Source: an uncultured Lachnospiraceae bacterium | GTDB lineage: Bacteria > Bacillota > Clostridia > Lachnospirales > Lachnospiraceae | Length of the DNA stretch: 53,648 nt | Direction: 5' to 3' | Assembly (NCBI GenBank): GCA_902489645.1 | Contig: CABUAW010000011.1 | Coordinates: 1-53,648 of the forward strand | Part shown: in pieces, positions 31,213-39,953 of the stretch | Layout of the letters: the number at the start of each line of letters is the position of its first letter | How positions within the stretch are numbered: the first letter of the stretch is position 1 | Position numbers and translations under genes: made by a program | Notes under the pieces: generated by a model | The model's input: the letters and a program-made list of their open reading frames with translations, nothing else | Databases searched by the model: none | What the model was told of the DNA's origin: nothing

Positions 31213-32004
31213 ATGCTTTCGTTCAATCAATATGTCCGGGCCAAAAGCCTGGAGGAAGCGTATACACTCTGCCAGAAAAAAAGCAATGTGGTGCTTGGCG
31301 GTATGTTATGGCTGAAAATGCAGAATGGTAATAAGGGGACGGCCATCGATTTGTGTGATTTGGGGTTAGACCAAATTGAAGAAACTCCGGAGGCCTACCG
31401 GATTGGCGCCATGGTTTCTCTGAGGGCGCTTGAGACCCATGACGGACTGAATACACTGACCCGGGGAGCGTTGGCGGAATCCGTCAGGCATATTGTCGGC
31501 GTACAGTTTCGCAATGTGGCAACGCTTGGAGGAAGCATTTACGGGCGTTTTGGATTTTCGGATGTGCTTACATTATTCATGGCTCTGGATGCAAAGGTTG
31601 AATTGTACAGGGCCGGGGTAATGGATGTGAAAACCTTTGCAGATTTTCCAAGAAAGACCCGGGATATCCTTGTCCGGGTTATTGTGCCAAAGACGCAGAG
31701 AGAAACCGTGTATTTGTCTATGAGAAATACGTCCACAGACTTTCCGGTCTTAACCTGTGCGTTTTCCCGCCTGGATAACCATTATAACTGCGTTATCGGC
31801 GCCCGTCCGATGAAGGCCGTCCTTTATAATGATGAAAAAGGTATTCTGGCGGAGGGCATTACAAAGGAATCCGCCCAAATCTTTGCTAAGGATATTGCTT
31901 CGAAGGCGGATTTTGGAAGTAATATGCGGGGCAGCGCCGATTATCGGCGAAAAATATGTGAAGTATTGGTCCGGCGCGCAGCGTTGGCCTTGATGGAGGG
32001 TTGA
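31213..32004 (+). CDS. Molybdenum hydroxylase FAD-binding subunit (xanthine dehydrogenase type)
   Basis: This 263-residue subunit fits the CoxM/XdhB fold that carries FAD between the iron-sulfur centres and NAD. Both FAD loops are changed: NVVLGGMLWLKM stands where AGGTDL-type loops occur, and VATLGGSIYGRFGFSDVL where ATIGGNIANASPAGD is usual. It is also shorter than the common 280-300 residues. It may still bind FAD, or may have a weakened site. It starts after CCGGAGGGGG and overlaps the iron-sulfur subunit by one base (TGATG). Assignment is supported by the three-subunit context. Confidence 0.86.
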   Translation: MLSFNQYVRAKSLEEAYTLCQKKSNVVLGGMLWLKMQNGNKGTAIDLCDLGLDQIEETPEAYRIGAMVSLRALETHDGLNTLTRGALAESVRHIVGVQFRNVATLGGSIYGRFGFSDVLTLFMALDAKVELYRAGVMDVKTFADFPRKTRDILVRVIVPKTQRETVYLSMRNTSTDFPVLTCAFSRLDNHYNCVIGARPMKAVLYNDEKGILAEGITKESAQIFAKDIASKADFGSNMRGSADYRRKICEVLVRRAALALMEG

Positions 32005-32486
32005 TGATGGATATTAAGATGACTCTCAATGGAAAAACAGTTACGGCGGCGATTGAACCGGATATGCTGCTGATTGATTTTGTTCGCTCCAAGGGCTGCT
32101 ATTCGGTCAAGCGGGGATGCGAGACGGCCAACTGCGGCTTGTGTACGGTCCTGATGGACGGCGTCCCGGTTTTGTCCTGCAGCATATTGGCGACCAGGGC
32201 TTCCGGACATTCGATTGATACGCTGGAGGGACTGCAGGAGGAAGCGGAGGAATTTGTCGGTTTTATTGCAGACCAGGGAGCGGAGCAGTGCGGCTTCTGT
32301 AATCCGGGCTTTGTCATGAACACCATAGCGCTTCTTCGTGAGAATCCGGAGCCTTCGGATGATGAGATTCGGGATTTTCTTGCAGGAAATCTGTGCCGCT
32401 GCTCCGGTTATGAGGGGCAGCTTCGCGGTATCCGGTCTTATCTTGAGTGGAAAAAGGAGGTGTGTTCGGATGGCACAGAATTTTAA
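32004..32486 (+). CDS. Molybdenum hydroxylase [2Fe-2S] subunit
   Basis: This subunit of about 160 residues carries two [2Fe-2S] clusters that pass electrons from the molybdenum site. The N-terminal ferredoxin-type site is GCETANCGLC plus a later LSC (Cys39, 44, 47, 59). The second site is AEQCGFCNPG with NLCRCSGY. All eight cysteines are present. Two adjacent ATGs (32004 and 32007) are possible starts; the second has a slightly better distance from GGAGGG. The end overlaps the large subunit gene by 17 bases. Confidence 0.94.
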   Translation: MMDIKMTLNGKTVTAAIEPDMLLIDFVRSKGCYSVKRGCETANCGLCTVLMDGVPVLSCSILATRASGHSIDTLEGLQEEAEEFVGFIADQGAEQCGFCNPGFVMNTIALLRENPEPSDDEIRDFLAGNLCRCSGYEGQLRGIRSYLEWKKEVCSDGTEF

Positions 32487-34761
32487 ATCGGTCGGGCAGC
32501 CTGTGCGTAAAAAAGACGCCATGCAGCTTCTGCTGGGAAAGCCCGTCTATGTGGATGATATTACGCCCTCCGATGCACTGGTTGTAAAGGTTCTCAGGAG
32601 TCCCCACGCCCATGCGCTGATTGAAGATATAAAAATGGATACGGCGCTGAAGGTGCCCGGTATCGAAGGGATTTATACGTATAAAGATGTGCCGCAGAAA
32701 CGGTTTACCATGGCGGGACAAACCTATCCCGAAGCCTCGCCTTACGACCGCCTTTTGCTGGATAAAAGGGTACGGTTTGTGGGAGATGCGGTGGCTATTG
32801 TTGCCGGAGAGACGGAAAAGGCCGTTGACAAAGCCTTGAAGCTTTTGAAGGTAACTTATCAGGTGCTGGAACCGGTTCTGGATTTTCGGACGGCAAAGGA
32901 CAATCCGATACTGGTCCATCCGGAGGATAACTGGCGTTCTCTTTGTCCTGTCGGAGCGGATAATCACAGAAATCTCTGTGCCAGCGAGGTATCCGGGGAT
33001 GGCGATGTGGATGCCGTGTTTGCCGATTGTGATGAGATTGTGGAGCATACCTACCATGTGAAAGCCTGTCAGCAGGCCATGATGGAGACGTTCCGTACCT
33101 ATACGGAGATTGACAGGTATGGCCGGCTTCATGTTATCAGCTCTACCCAGATTGTTTTCCACTGCCGTCGTATCATTGCCAACGCCCTGGATATTCCAAA
33201 GTCTATGGTCCGTGTGGAAAAACCCCGTATTGGCGGCGGCTTTGGCGCAAAGCAGACAGTGGTTGCGGAGGTATATCCGGCCTTTGTCACATGGAAAACA
33301 AAACGTCCGGCGAAAATGATTTACACAAGATATGAAAGCCAGATTGCCAGTTCTCCGCGGCATGAAATGGAAGTTCATGTCAAACTGGGCGCTTCCAGAG
33401 GGGGAAAAATCCGGGCGCTGGATGTTTATACCCTGTCCAACACGGGAGCCTTTGGAGAACACGGACCGACAACCGTCGGCTTGTCTGGACATAAATCTAT
33501 TCCTCTGTACAGCGGAGGGCTGGAAGCCTATCGTTTCAGTTATGATGTGGTTTATACAAATGTCCAGTCTGCCGGGGCTTACCGGGGATACGGTGCGACA
33601 CAGGGACTGTTTGCTGTGGAAAGTGCGGTCAATGAGCTGGCGGAGCGCCTGAATATGGACCCGATTGCCCTGCGGGAGAAGAATATTGTCCGGGAAGGAA
33701 TGGTCATGCCGGCCTATTACGGCGAAAGGGCCAATGCCTGTGCGTTGGACCGGTGTATAGAGAAATGCCGGGAGCTGTTTCATTGGGATGAAAAATTCAA
33801 AGTTCGGGATATGGGCAACGGCAAAGTGCGTGCGGCCGGGATGGCTCTGGCCATGCAGGGTTCTTCCATTTCCGGCGTGGATGTGGGTTCCGCAACGATG
33901 AAGCTTGGCGATGAGGGATTTTATAATCTGTTGATTGGTGCGGCCGATATGGGAACGGGCTGCGATACGATTCTGGCCCAGATGGCGGCGGAATGTATGG
34001 AATGTCCGGTGGATGAGATTGCCGTGTTTGGAGCGGATACGGATGTTTCGCCCTATGATTCCGGTTCCTATGCTTCCTCAACAACCTACCTGACAGGCAA
34101 AGCGGTGGCGTCGGCCTGTGAAGAGCTGAAAAACAATATGTGTAAAATTGCCGCCGGGATGATGGACTGCGAAGTCAGCGAAGTAGAATTTACCGGAGAG
34201 GGTGTAAGGAAGCTGGATGGCAGTGATTTTGTATCCCGTTTTGATATTGCGACCAAATCGATGATGTTCAATAATATTAGTGTCCAGACAACGGCGACAA
34301 AGTCTTCGCCGGTATCACCGCCGCCTTTTATGGCCGGCATGGTGGAAATTGAACTGGATAAGGAAACGGGAAAGGTGGATATACTGGATTATGTGGCAGT
34401 GGTGGACTGCGGGACGCCAATTAATCCAAATCTGGCCCGGATTCAGGCAGAAGGCGGTTTGGTACAGGGAATAGGCATGGCTCTTTATGAAAATGTCACT
34501 TATCAGCCGTCCGGCCGGATTGAAGAGAATTCTTTTATGCAGTATAAGATTCCGACCCGTTTGGATATGGGGCACCTGCAGGTGGAATTTGAATCCAGCT
34601 ATGAGCCGTCCGGTCCTTTCGGAGCCAAATCCATCGGTGAGATTGTTATCAATACTCCGGCTCCGGCCCTGGCCCATGCGATTTACAAAGCAACGGGGGT
34701 GTGGCACCGGACATTGCCGATGACGCCGGAGAAAATACTTATGAGGCTTGAAGATGAATAA
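32470..34761 (+). CDS. Molybdenum hydroxylase large (molybdopterin) subunit, xanthine dehydrogenase family
   Basis: This 763-residue catalytic subunit binds molybdopterin cytosine dinucleotide and hydroxylates an N-heterocycle such as a purine. Family motifs are present: KPVYVDDITP, RIGGGFGAKQ, GAYRGYGATQGLFAVE, and GPFGAKSIGE near residue 720, whose glutamate is the catalytic base. The flanking yqeC-selD-yedF-yqeB set points to the selenium-dependent subfamily, in which a labile selenium replaces the sulfido ligand at molybdenum. That cannot be seen in the protein sequence. The start is the ATG after AAAAAGGAGG. Substrate is inferred from the permease; purine or nicotinate-type compounds are both possible. 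Confidence 0.94.
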   Translation: MAQNFKSVGQPVRKKDAMQLLLGKPVYVDDITPSDALVVKVLRSPHAHALIEDIKMDTALKVPGIEGIYTYKDVPQKRFTMAGQTYPEASPYDRLLLDKRVRFVGDAVAIVAGETEKAVDKALKLLKVTYQVLEPVLDFRTAKDNPILVHPEDNWRSLCPVGADNHRNLCASEVSGDGDVDAVFADCDEIVEHTYHVKACQQAMMETFRTYTEIDRYGRLHVISSTQIVFHCRRIIANALDIPKSMVRVEKPRIGGGFGAKQTVVAEVYPAFVTWKTKRPAKMIYTRYESQIASSPRHEMEVHVKLGASRGGKIRALDVYTLSNTGAFGEHGPTTVGLSGHKSIPLYSGGLEAYRFSYDVVYTNVQSAGAYRGYGATQGLFAVESAVNELAERLNMDPIALREKNIVREGMVMPAYYGERANACALDRCIEKCRELFHWDEKFKVRDMGNGKVRAAGMALAMQGSSISGVDVGSATMKLGDEGFYNLLIGAADMGTGCDTILAQMAAECMECPVDEIAVFGADTDVSPYDSGSYASSTTYLTGKAVASACEELKNNMCKIAAGMMDCEVSEVEFTGEGVRKLDGSDFVSRFDIATKSMMFNNISVQTTATKSSPVSPPPFMAGMVEIELDKETGKVDILDYVAVVDCGTPINPNLARIQAEGGLVQGIGMALYENVTYQPSGRIEENSFMQYKIPTRLDMGHLQVEFESSYEPSGPFGAKSIGEIVINTPAPALAHAIYKATGVWHRTLPMTPEKILMRLEDE

Positions 34762-35317
34762 GCATATTATCTATTTGGCGGCTGGCAACAGCCGCCGTTT
34801 TGGTTCAAATAAACTTTTATATATATATGAAGGAAAACCTTTGTTCCGACATGGCCTGGATATGTTGACGGCCCTGTGCCGGAAACATCCGGACTGTTCA
34901 TTGACGGTGGTGTCCCAGTATCCGCAGATTTTAAGGTGGGCCGAAGCCAGTGGGCTTTGTGCCGTATACAGCCCGAACAGCGTGAAGGGGATGTCCTATA
35001 CCATTAAAGCGGCCATACGGGCGCTGAAAGATTTAAAAGAAGAGGATTTTATCCTCTTTGTCGTGGCGGACCAGCCCTGTCTGACAGAGCGTACATTGGA
35101 AAAAATACTGGCCTGTGCCGGACCCGGCATCCAAACCGTGTCCGCGGCTTACGGCGGAACGCCGGGAAATCCGGTGATGTTTTCGGCCCGGCTGGCGCCG
35201 GAGCTGCTGGCGCTCCGGGGAGATGAGGGCGGCCGGAAGGTTTTAAAAAAGCACGAATGTGTTTATGTGGAGATAGAAAATAAATCAGAGTTGTTTGATA
35301 TAGACACTCCTTTATGA
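34754..35317 (+). CDS. mocA: Molybdenum cofactor cytidylyltransferase-like NTP transferase
   Basis: This 187-residue protein has the nucleotidyltransferase start IYLAAGNSRRFGSNKLL, a loop SPNSVKGMSYTIKAA, and VVADQPCLTERTL. These match MocA, which joins CMP to molybdopterin to give the dinucleotide used by xanthine-dehydrogenase-type enzymes. Its place directly after the large subunit (overlap of eight bases) supports that substrate. The ATG at 34754 is preferred to a TTG six bases earlier. It ends the cluster. Confidence 0.9.
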   Translation: MNKHIIYLAAGNSRRFGSNKLLYIYEGKPLFRHGLDMLTALCRKHPDCSLTVVSQYPQILRWAEASGLCAVYSPNSVKGMSYTIKAAIRALKDLKEEDFILFVVADQPCLTERTLEKILACAGPGIQTVSAAYGGTPGNPVMFSARLAPELLALRGDEGGRKVLKKHECVYVEIENKSELFDIDTPL

Positions 35318-35323
35318 TATGAT
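35295..35323 (+). promoter_or_regulatory. Promoter of dnaE
   Basis: TTGATA (35295-35300), a 17-base spacer and TATGAT (35318-35323). The -35 lies inside the end of mocA. The start codon is 53 bases downstream. Confidence 0.7.
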
Positions 35324-35376
35324 AATAATGTTGGAAAAAATAACAAATAATAGAGAAATGATAAGGGTGATATACA

Positions 35377-38300
35377 ATGGCATTTACCCATTTGCACGTG
35401 CATACGGAATACAGTCTGCTGGATGGTTCCAATAAAATTAAAGAGTTAGTAGCCCGGACAAAGGAGCTTGGCATGGACAGCGTGGCCATCACGGACCACG
35501 GTGTTATGTACGGTGTTATTGAGTTTTACCGGGCGGCTATAGCGGCGGGAATCCGGCCGATTATCGGCTGCGAGGTCTATGTGGCTCCAAAGTCCCGGTT
35601 TGATAAAGCGGGCCAGCAGGATAATAAATATAATCATTTAGTGCTTTTGGCGGAGAATAATACGGGCTATCACAATTTGATGAAGATTGTTTCCAGAGGC
35701 TTTACCGAAGGCTTTTATTATAAACCGAGGGTAGACATGGAGGTGCTTCGGGAGTATCACGAGGGAATTATTGCGCTCAGCGCCTGTCTGGCCGGAATTG
35801 TGCCCGAGTATATCCAGAAGGGGCTTTATGAGGACGCAAAGCTTAAAGCTTTGGAACTTCAGGAGGTTTTCGGAAAGGGGAATTTCTTTTTGGAGCTTCA
35901 GGACCACGGGATTGCGGCCCAGAAAACGGTCAATCAAAGCCTGCTTCGCATGAGCCAGGAGACGGGCATTGCGCTGGTGGCGACCAATGATATTCATTAT
36001 ACTTATGCGGAGGATGAAAAACCCCATGATATTCTTCTCTGTATCCAGACGGGGAAAAAGGTGGCCGATGAGGAGCGCATGCGCTACGAGGGCGGTCAGT
36101 ATTATATTAAATCCGAGGAAGAGATGCGGAAACTTTTCCCATATGCGAAGGAGGCCTGTGATAATACGCAGAAAATTGCCGAGCGCTGTCATGTGGACAT
36201 TGAATTTGGAAAATATAAGCTGCCGAAATTTCCGGTGCCGGAGGGGTACGATGCCTGGAGCTATTTAAATAAACTGACCTGGGATGGTTTCGCCGTAAGG
36301 TATGCCAATCCCGATGATACATTAAAAGAACGGCTGGAATATGAGCTTTCCACGATTAAAAACATGGGCTTTGTGGATTATTTTCTGATTGTCTGGGATT
36401 TTATTCATTATGCCAGAAGTCAGGGAATTGCCGTCGGACCGGGACGTGGCTCTGCTGCGGGAAGTCTTGTGTCCTATTGCCTTGAGATTACGGATTTGGA
36501 CCCGATTAAGTATAATCTTCTCTTTGAACGTTTTCTGAACCCGAACCGGGTGACAATGCCGGATATTGATGTGGATTTTTGCTATGAACGGCGTCAGGAG
36601 GTCATCGATTATGTCGTTGAAAAATATGGCAAGGACCGGGTTGTTCAGATTGTCACCTTCGGTACGATGGCGGCCCGGGCTGTTATTCGTGACGTGGGCC
36701 GGGTGCTGGATATGCCTTATGCCCAGGTAGACACTGTGGCCAAAATGATTCCGACGGAACTGAATATTACGATTGAATCCGCATTACAAAAGAATCCGGA
36801 ATTAAAAAAGGTGTATGATACGGACCCGGCGATTCGTGAATTGATTGATATGTCGAAACGTCTGGAAGGACTTCCGAGACATACCTCAACCCATGCGGCC
36901 GGGGTTGTCATCAGCCCGAAAGCGGTGGATGAATTCGTACCCCTTTCAAGGGGTGTGGACGATTGTGTGACGACCCAGTTTACCATGACCACACTGGAAG
37001 AGCTGGGACTTTTAAAAATGGACTTTTTGGGTCTGCGGACGCTGACGGTTATCCAGAATGCGGTGAACCTCATTAACCGTCGCCGGGAAGCGCCGTTAAA
37101 TATGCATGACATTGATTATGATGATGCAAAGGTCTATGAAATGATTGCCTCCGGTAAGACGGAGGGTGTGTTCCAGTTGGAAAGCGCCGGAATGAAAAGC
37201 TTTATGAAGGAGTTAAAGCCGTCCAGCCTGGAAGATATTATCGCAGGCATTTCCCTTTACCGTCCGGGACCGATGGATTTTATTCCGAAATATATTAAGG
37301 GGAAACAGAATCAGGCGTCGATTGTCTATGACTGTCCGGAGCTGGAAGAAATTCTTGCGCCGACCTACGGCTGTATTGTCTATCAGGAACAGGTAATGCA
37401 GATTGTTATGAAACTGGCCGGATATGATTTGGGCCGAAGCGATTTGGTCCGCCGTGCCATGTCGAAGAAAAAGGCCGATGTTATGGCGAAGGAACGGGAA
37501 TATTTCGTCTATGGAAATAAAGCGTTGAACGTGCCGGGATGTATTGCCAGAGGCATTGATGAACGGACAGCCAATAAAATTTTTGACGATATGACAGATT
37601 TTGCCAAATATGCCTTTAATAAATCCCATGCGGCGGCGTATACCATTGTATCTTATCAGACAGCCTGGTTAAAATATTATTATCCCGTCGAATTTATGGC
37701 GGCGTTGATGACGTCGGTGATTGATTTTCCGACGAAGGTGGCGGAATACATCATGGAATGTCGAAAGATGAATATTAAGATTCTTTCACCGGACATCAAC
37801 GAGGGCGAGAGAGATTTTTCAGTGTCCGGAGGAAATATACGGTATGCACTTTCGGCCATTAAAAGTGTGGGCCGTTCTGTGATTGACAGTATCGTCAAAG
37901 AGCGGAATACGCATGGTCTCTTCATCAGTTTAAAGGATTTTATTGAGAGAATGTCGGGCAAGGAAATAAATAAGCGGACGGTAGAGAGTTTTATTAAATC
38001 CGGCGCCATGGACGGGCTTCATGCGACCAGGCGTCAGCTCATGATGGTTTATGTTCAGGTGATGGAGCAGGTAAATCAGGAGCGTAAAAAATCGATGACC
38101 GGGCAAATGACCTTGTTTGATTTTGTATCGGAGGAGGATAAGGCCGAATTTGATGTGCATTATCCGAATGTGGGTGAATATGATAAAGAATTGAAGCTGG
38201 CTTTTGAAAAGGAAGTGCTTGGTATCTACATCAGCGGCCATCCTCTGGAAGAGTATGAAAAGTTTCTGATAAAAAATGTGACGGCGGTCACCACGGATTT

Positions 38301-38841
38301 TTACGTGGATGATGAGACGGGAGAAAGCCGGGTACGGGATAATCAGCATGTGATTATCGGCGGCATGATTACCTCTAAAACGGTCAAAGTGACGAAAAAT
38401 AATAAATTGATGGCATTTATTTCACTGGAGGATTTAGTGGGTACGGTGGAAGTCGTCATTTTCCCGAAGGATTATGAACGGTATCAGAAGTATCTGGCGG
38501 AAGATAAAAAGGTCTATATCCGGGGAAGAGTTTCGGCCTCGGAGGACCAGCAGGCCAAGCTGATTTGTGAGAAAATTATTCCTTTTGATGAGATTCCGAA
38601 AGAAATATGGATTAAGTTTGACAGTAAAGAGGATTATATGCACAGGGAACAGGAATTGTACCGGATGCTGGAGGCGGAGAGCGGTTCGGACCGGGTTGTC
38701 ATTTTCTGTGCCAGAGAAAAGGCGGTCAAGCGCCTGGAGAACCGTTATGCGGTACAGGGGGACGACCGGGTCATCGGAATACTTCGGAACGCTTTTGGTG
38801 AGGAAAATGTAAAACTTCAGCAATCCGTCTTGAAAAGGTAA
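35377..38841 (+). CDS. dnaE: DNA polymerase III subunit alpha (DnaE type)
   Basis: This 1154-residue replicative polymerase has an N-terminal PHP domain (FTHLHVHTEYSLLDG, about 3-17). The palm has GRGSAAGSLVSYCLE (about 353) and PDIDVDFCYERR (about 397) with catalytic aspartates. A finger/beta-binding region and an OB fold follow near 1000 (VIIGGMITSKTVKVT). Length and order are normal for DnaE. Low-GC Firmicutes also have PolC, which is not in this window; DnaE there extends primers and helps lagging-strand synthesis. AAGGGTG precedes the ATG. Confidence 0.98.
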   Translation: MAFTHLHVHTEYSLLDGSNKIKELVARTKELGMDSVAITDHGVMYGVIEFYRAAIAAGIRPIIGCEVYVAPKSRFDKAGQQDNKYNHLVLLAENNTGYHNLMKIVSRGFTEGFYYKPRVDMEVLREYHEGIIALSACLAGIVPEYIQKGLYEDAKLKALELQEVFGKGNFFLELQDHGIAAQKTVNQSLLRMSQETGIALVATNDIHYTYAEDEKPHDILLCIQTGKKVADEERMRYEGGQYYIKSEEEMRKLFPYAKEACDNTQKIAERCHVDIEFGKYKLPKFPVPEGYDAWSYLNKLTWDGFAVRYANPDDTLKERLEYELSTIKNMGFVDYFLIVWDFIHYARSQGIAVGPGRGSAAGSLVSYCLEITDLDPIKYNLLFERFLNPNRVTMPDIDVDFCYERRQEVIDYVVEKYGKDRVVQIVTFGTMAARAVIRDVGRVLDMPYAQVDTVAKMIPTELNITIESALQKNPELKKVYDTDPAIRELIDMSKRLEGLPRHTSTHAAGVVISPKAVDEFVPLSRGVDDCVTTQFTMTTLEELGLLKMDFLGLRTLTVIQNAVNLINRRREAPLNMHDIDYDDAKVYEMIASGKTEGVFQLESAGMKSFMKELKPSSLEDIIAGISLYRPGPMDFIPKYIKGKQNQASIVYDCPELEEILAPTYGCIVYQEQVMQIVMKLAGYDLGRSDLVRRAMSKKKADVMAKEREYFVYGNKALNVPGCIARGIDERTANKIFDDMTDFAKYAFNKSHAAAYTIVSYQTAWLKYYYPVEFMAALMTSVIDFPTKVAEYIMECRKMNIKILSPDINEGERDFSVSGGNIRYALSAIKSVGRSVIDSIVKERNTHGLFISLKDFIERMSGKEINKRTVESFIKSGAMDGLHATRRQLMMVYVQVMEQVNQERKKSMTGQMTLFDFVSEEDKAEFDVHYPNVGEYDKELKLAFEKEVLGIYISGHPLEEYEKFLIKNVTAVTTDFYVDDETGESRVRDNQHVIIGGMITSKTVKVTKNNKLMAFISLEDLVGTVEVVIFPKDYERYQKYLAEDKKVYIRGRVSASEDQQAKLICEKIIPFDEIPKEIWIKFDSKEDYMHREQELYRMLEAESGSDRVVIFCAREKAVKRLENRYAVQGDDRVIGILRNAFGEENVKLQQSVLKR

Positions 38842-38858
38842 GCAATCTGTATTAAAAT
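38830..38858 (+). promoter_or_regulatory. Promoter of pfkA
   Basis: TTGAAA (38830-38835), a 17-base spacer and TAAAAT (38853-38858). It straddles the end of dnaE; the pfkA ATG is 45 bases downstream. Confidence 0.65.
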
Positions 38859-38903
38859 ATCAAGATAAAATCGTTGTCAGTTCGCAAAGATGGAGGTCAT
38901 GAC

Positions 38904-39878
38904 ATGAGTAAAGAGATAAAAACAATCGGCGTACTTACCAGCGGCGGCGATGCGCCGGGAATGAATGCGGCTGTACGTGCGGTTGTCCGTACTGCGGTGA
39001 CAGCAGGATGTAAAGTAAAAGGTATCCAGAAGGGCTATGCCGGACTTTTGGAGGAAGAAATTTTAGATTTGAACGCCGGAAGTGTTTCAGATATTCTGAA
39101 TCGGGGCGGTACATTTTTATATACAGCGCGCTGTGAGGAGTTTACCACGGCCGAGGGCCAGAAAAAAGGGGCGGAAATCTGCCGGAAGCATGGCATTGAC
39201 GGCATCGTCGTTATCGGCGGCGACGGTTCGTTCCGGGGCGCCCAGAAGCTGGCGGCTCTCGGCATTAATACGATTGGTGTTCCGGGAACCATCGATTTGG
39301 ACATTTCCTGTACCGATTATACCATTGGCTTTGATACGGCGGTAAATACGGCTATGGAGGCCATCGATAAGGTCCGGGATACATCAACCTCCCATGAACG
39401 CTGCAGTATTATTGAGGTTATGGGAAGGCATGCGGGATATATCGCTCTGTGGTGCGGCATTGCCAACGGTGCGGAGGATATTCTGCTGCCGGAGACGTAT
39501 AATTACGATGAACAGGTTTTGGTGGACCATATTATTAAGAGCCGTAAAATCGGTAAGACCCATCACATCATTATTAATGCGGAGGGTATCGGACATTCCA
39601 CAAGTATGGCCCGACGGATTGAGGCGGCCACAGGAATTGAGACGCGCGCCACTATTCTCGGACATTTGCAGCGTGGCGGCAATCCGACAGCCAAGGACAG
39701 AGTATATGCTTCAATTATGGGAGCCTATGCGGTGAACGCCCTTGTCTCCGGCAAGTCAAACCGGGTGGTGGCTTACAAGCATGGAGAGTTTGTGGATTAT
39801 GATATCGATGAAGCTCTGGACATGAAAAAAGAATTGGACCCATTTCAGTTGGATGTGTCACGTATCATGGCAAGATAA
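38904..39878 (+). CDS. pfkA: ATP-dependent 6-phosphofructokinase
   Basis: This 324-residue glycolytic enzyme phosphorylates fructose 6-phosphate. The ATP loop is GVLTSGGDAPGMNAAVRA, GGDGSFRGAQKL follows, the catalytic site is GTIDLDISCTDYTIGFDTA with the usual Asp, and the substrate site is EVMGRHAGYIAL. The Gly before SFRG in GGDGS is the residue type associated with ATP rather than pyrophosphate use. The dnaE-pfkA order is common in Firmicutes. The ATG lies after ATGGAGGTC. Confidence 0.98.
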   Translation: MSKEIKTIGVLTSGGDAPGMNAAVRAVVRTAVTAGCKVKGIQKGYAGLLEEEILDLNAGSVSDILNRGGTFLYTARCEEFTTAEGQKKGAEICRKHGIDGIVVIGGDGSFRGAQKLAALGINTIGVPGTIDLDISCTDYTIGFDTAVNTAMEAIDKVRDTSTSHERCSIIEVMGRHAGYIALWCGIANGAEDILLPETYNYDEQVLVDHIIKSRKIGKTHHIIINAEGIGHSTSMARRIEAATGIETRATILGHLQRGGNPTAKDRVYASIMGAYAVNALVSGKSNRVVAYKHGEFVDYDIDEALDMKKELDPFQLDVSRIMAR

Positions 39879-39896
39879 ACAGATATGTACGACGGA

Positions 39897-39940
39897 GATA
39901 GCGCAGCTCCTGTTTCAGGACTGCGCTATCCTTAAATTTT
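39897..39940 (+). terminator. Terminator of pfkA
   Basis: GATAGCGCAG (39897-39906) and CTGCGCTATC (39921-39930) form a perfect 10-bp stem, extended by an inner TCCTG/CAGGA stem. CTTAAATTTT follows, directly before the ribosome site of the next gene. Confidence 0.85.
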
Positions 39941-39953
39941 GGGAGGTTTGACT

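Noticed and set aside
32314..33783. A 489-codon minus-strand frame
   Set aside because: It runs opposite the hydroxylase large subunit and [2Fe-2S] gene, both with clear motifs. Long antisense frames are common in GC-richer codon use; no ribosome site or family motif was seen.
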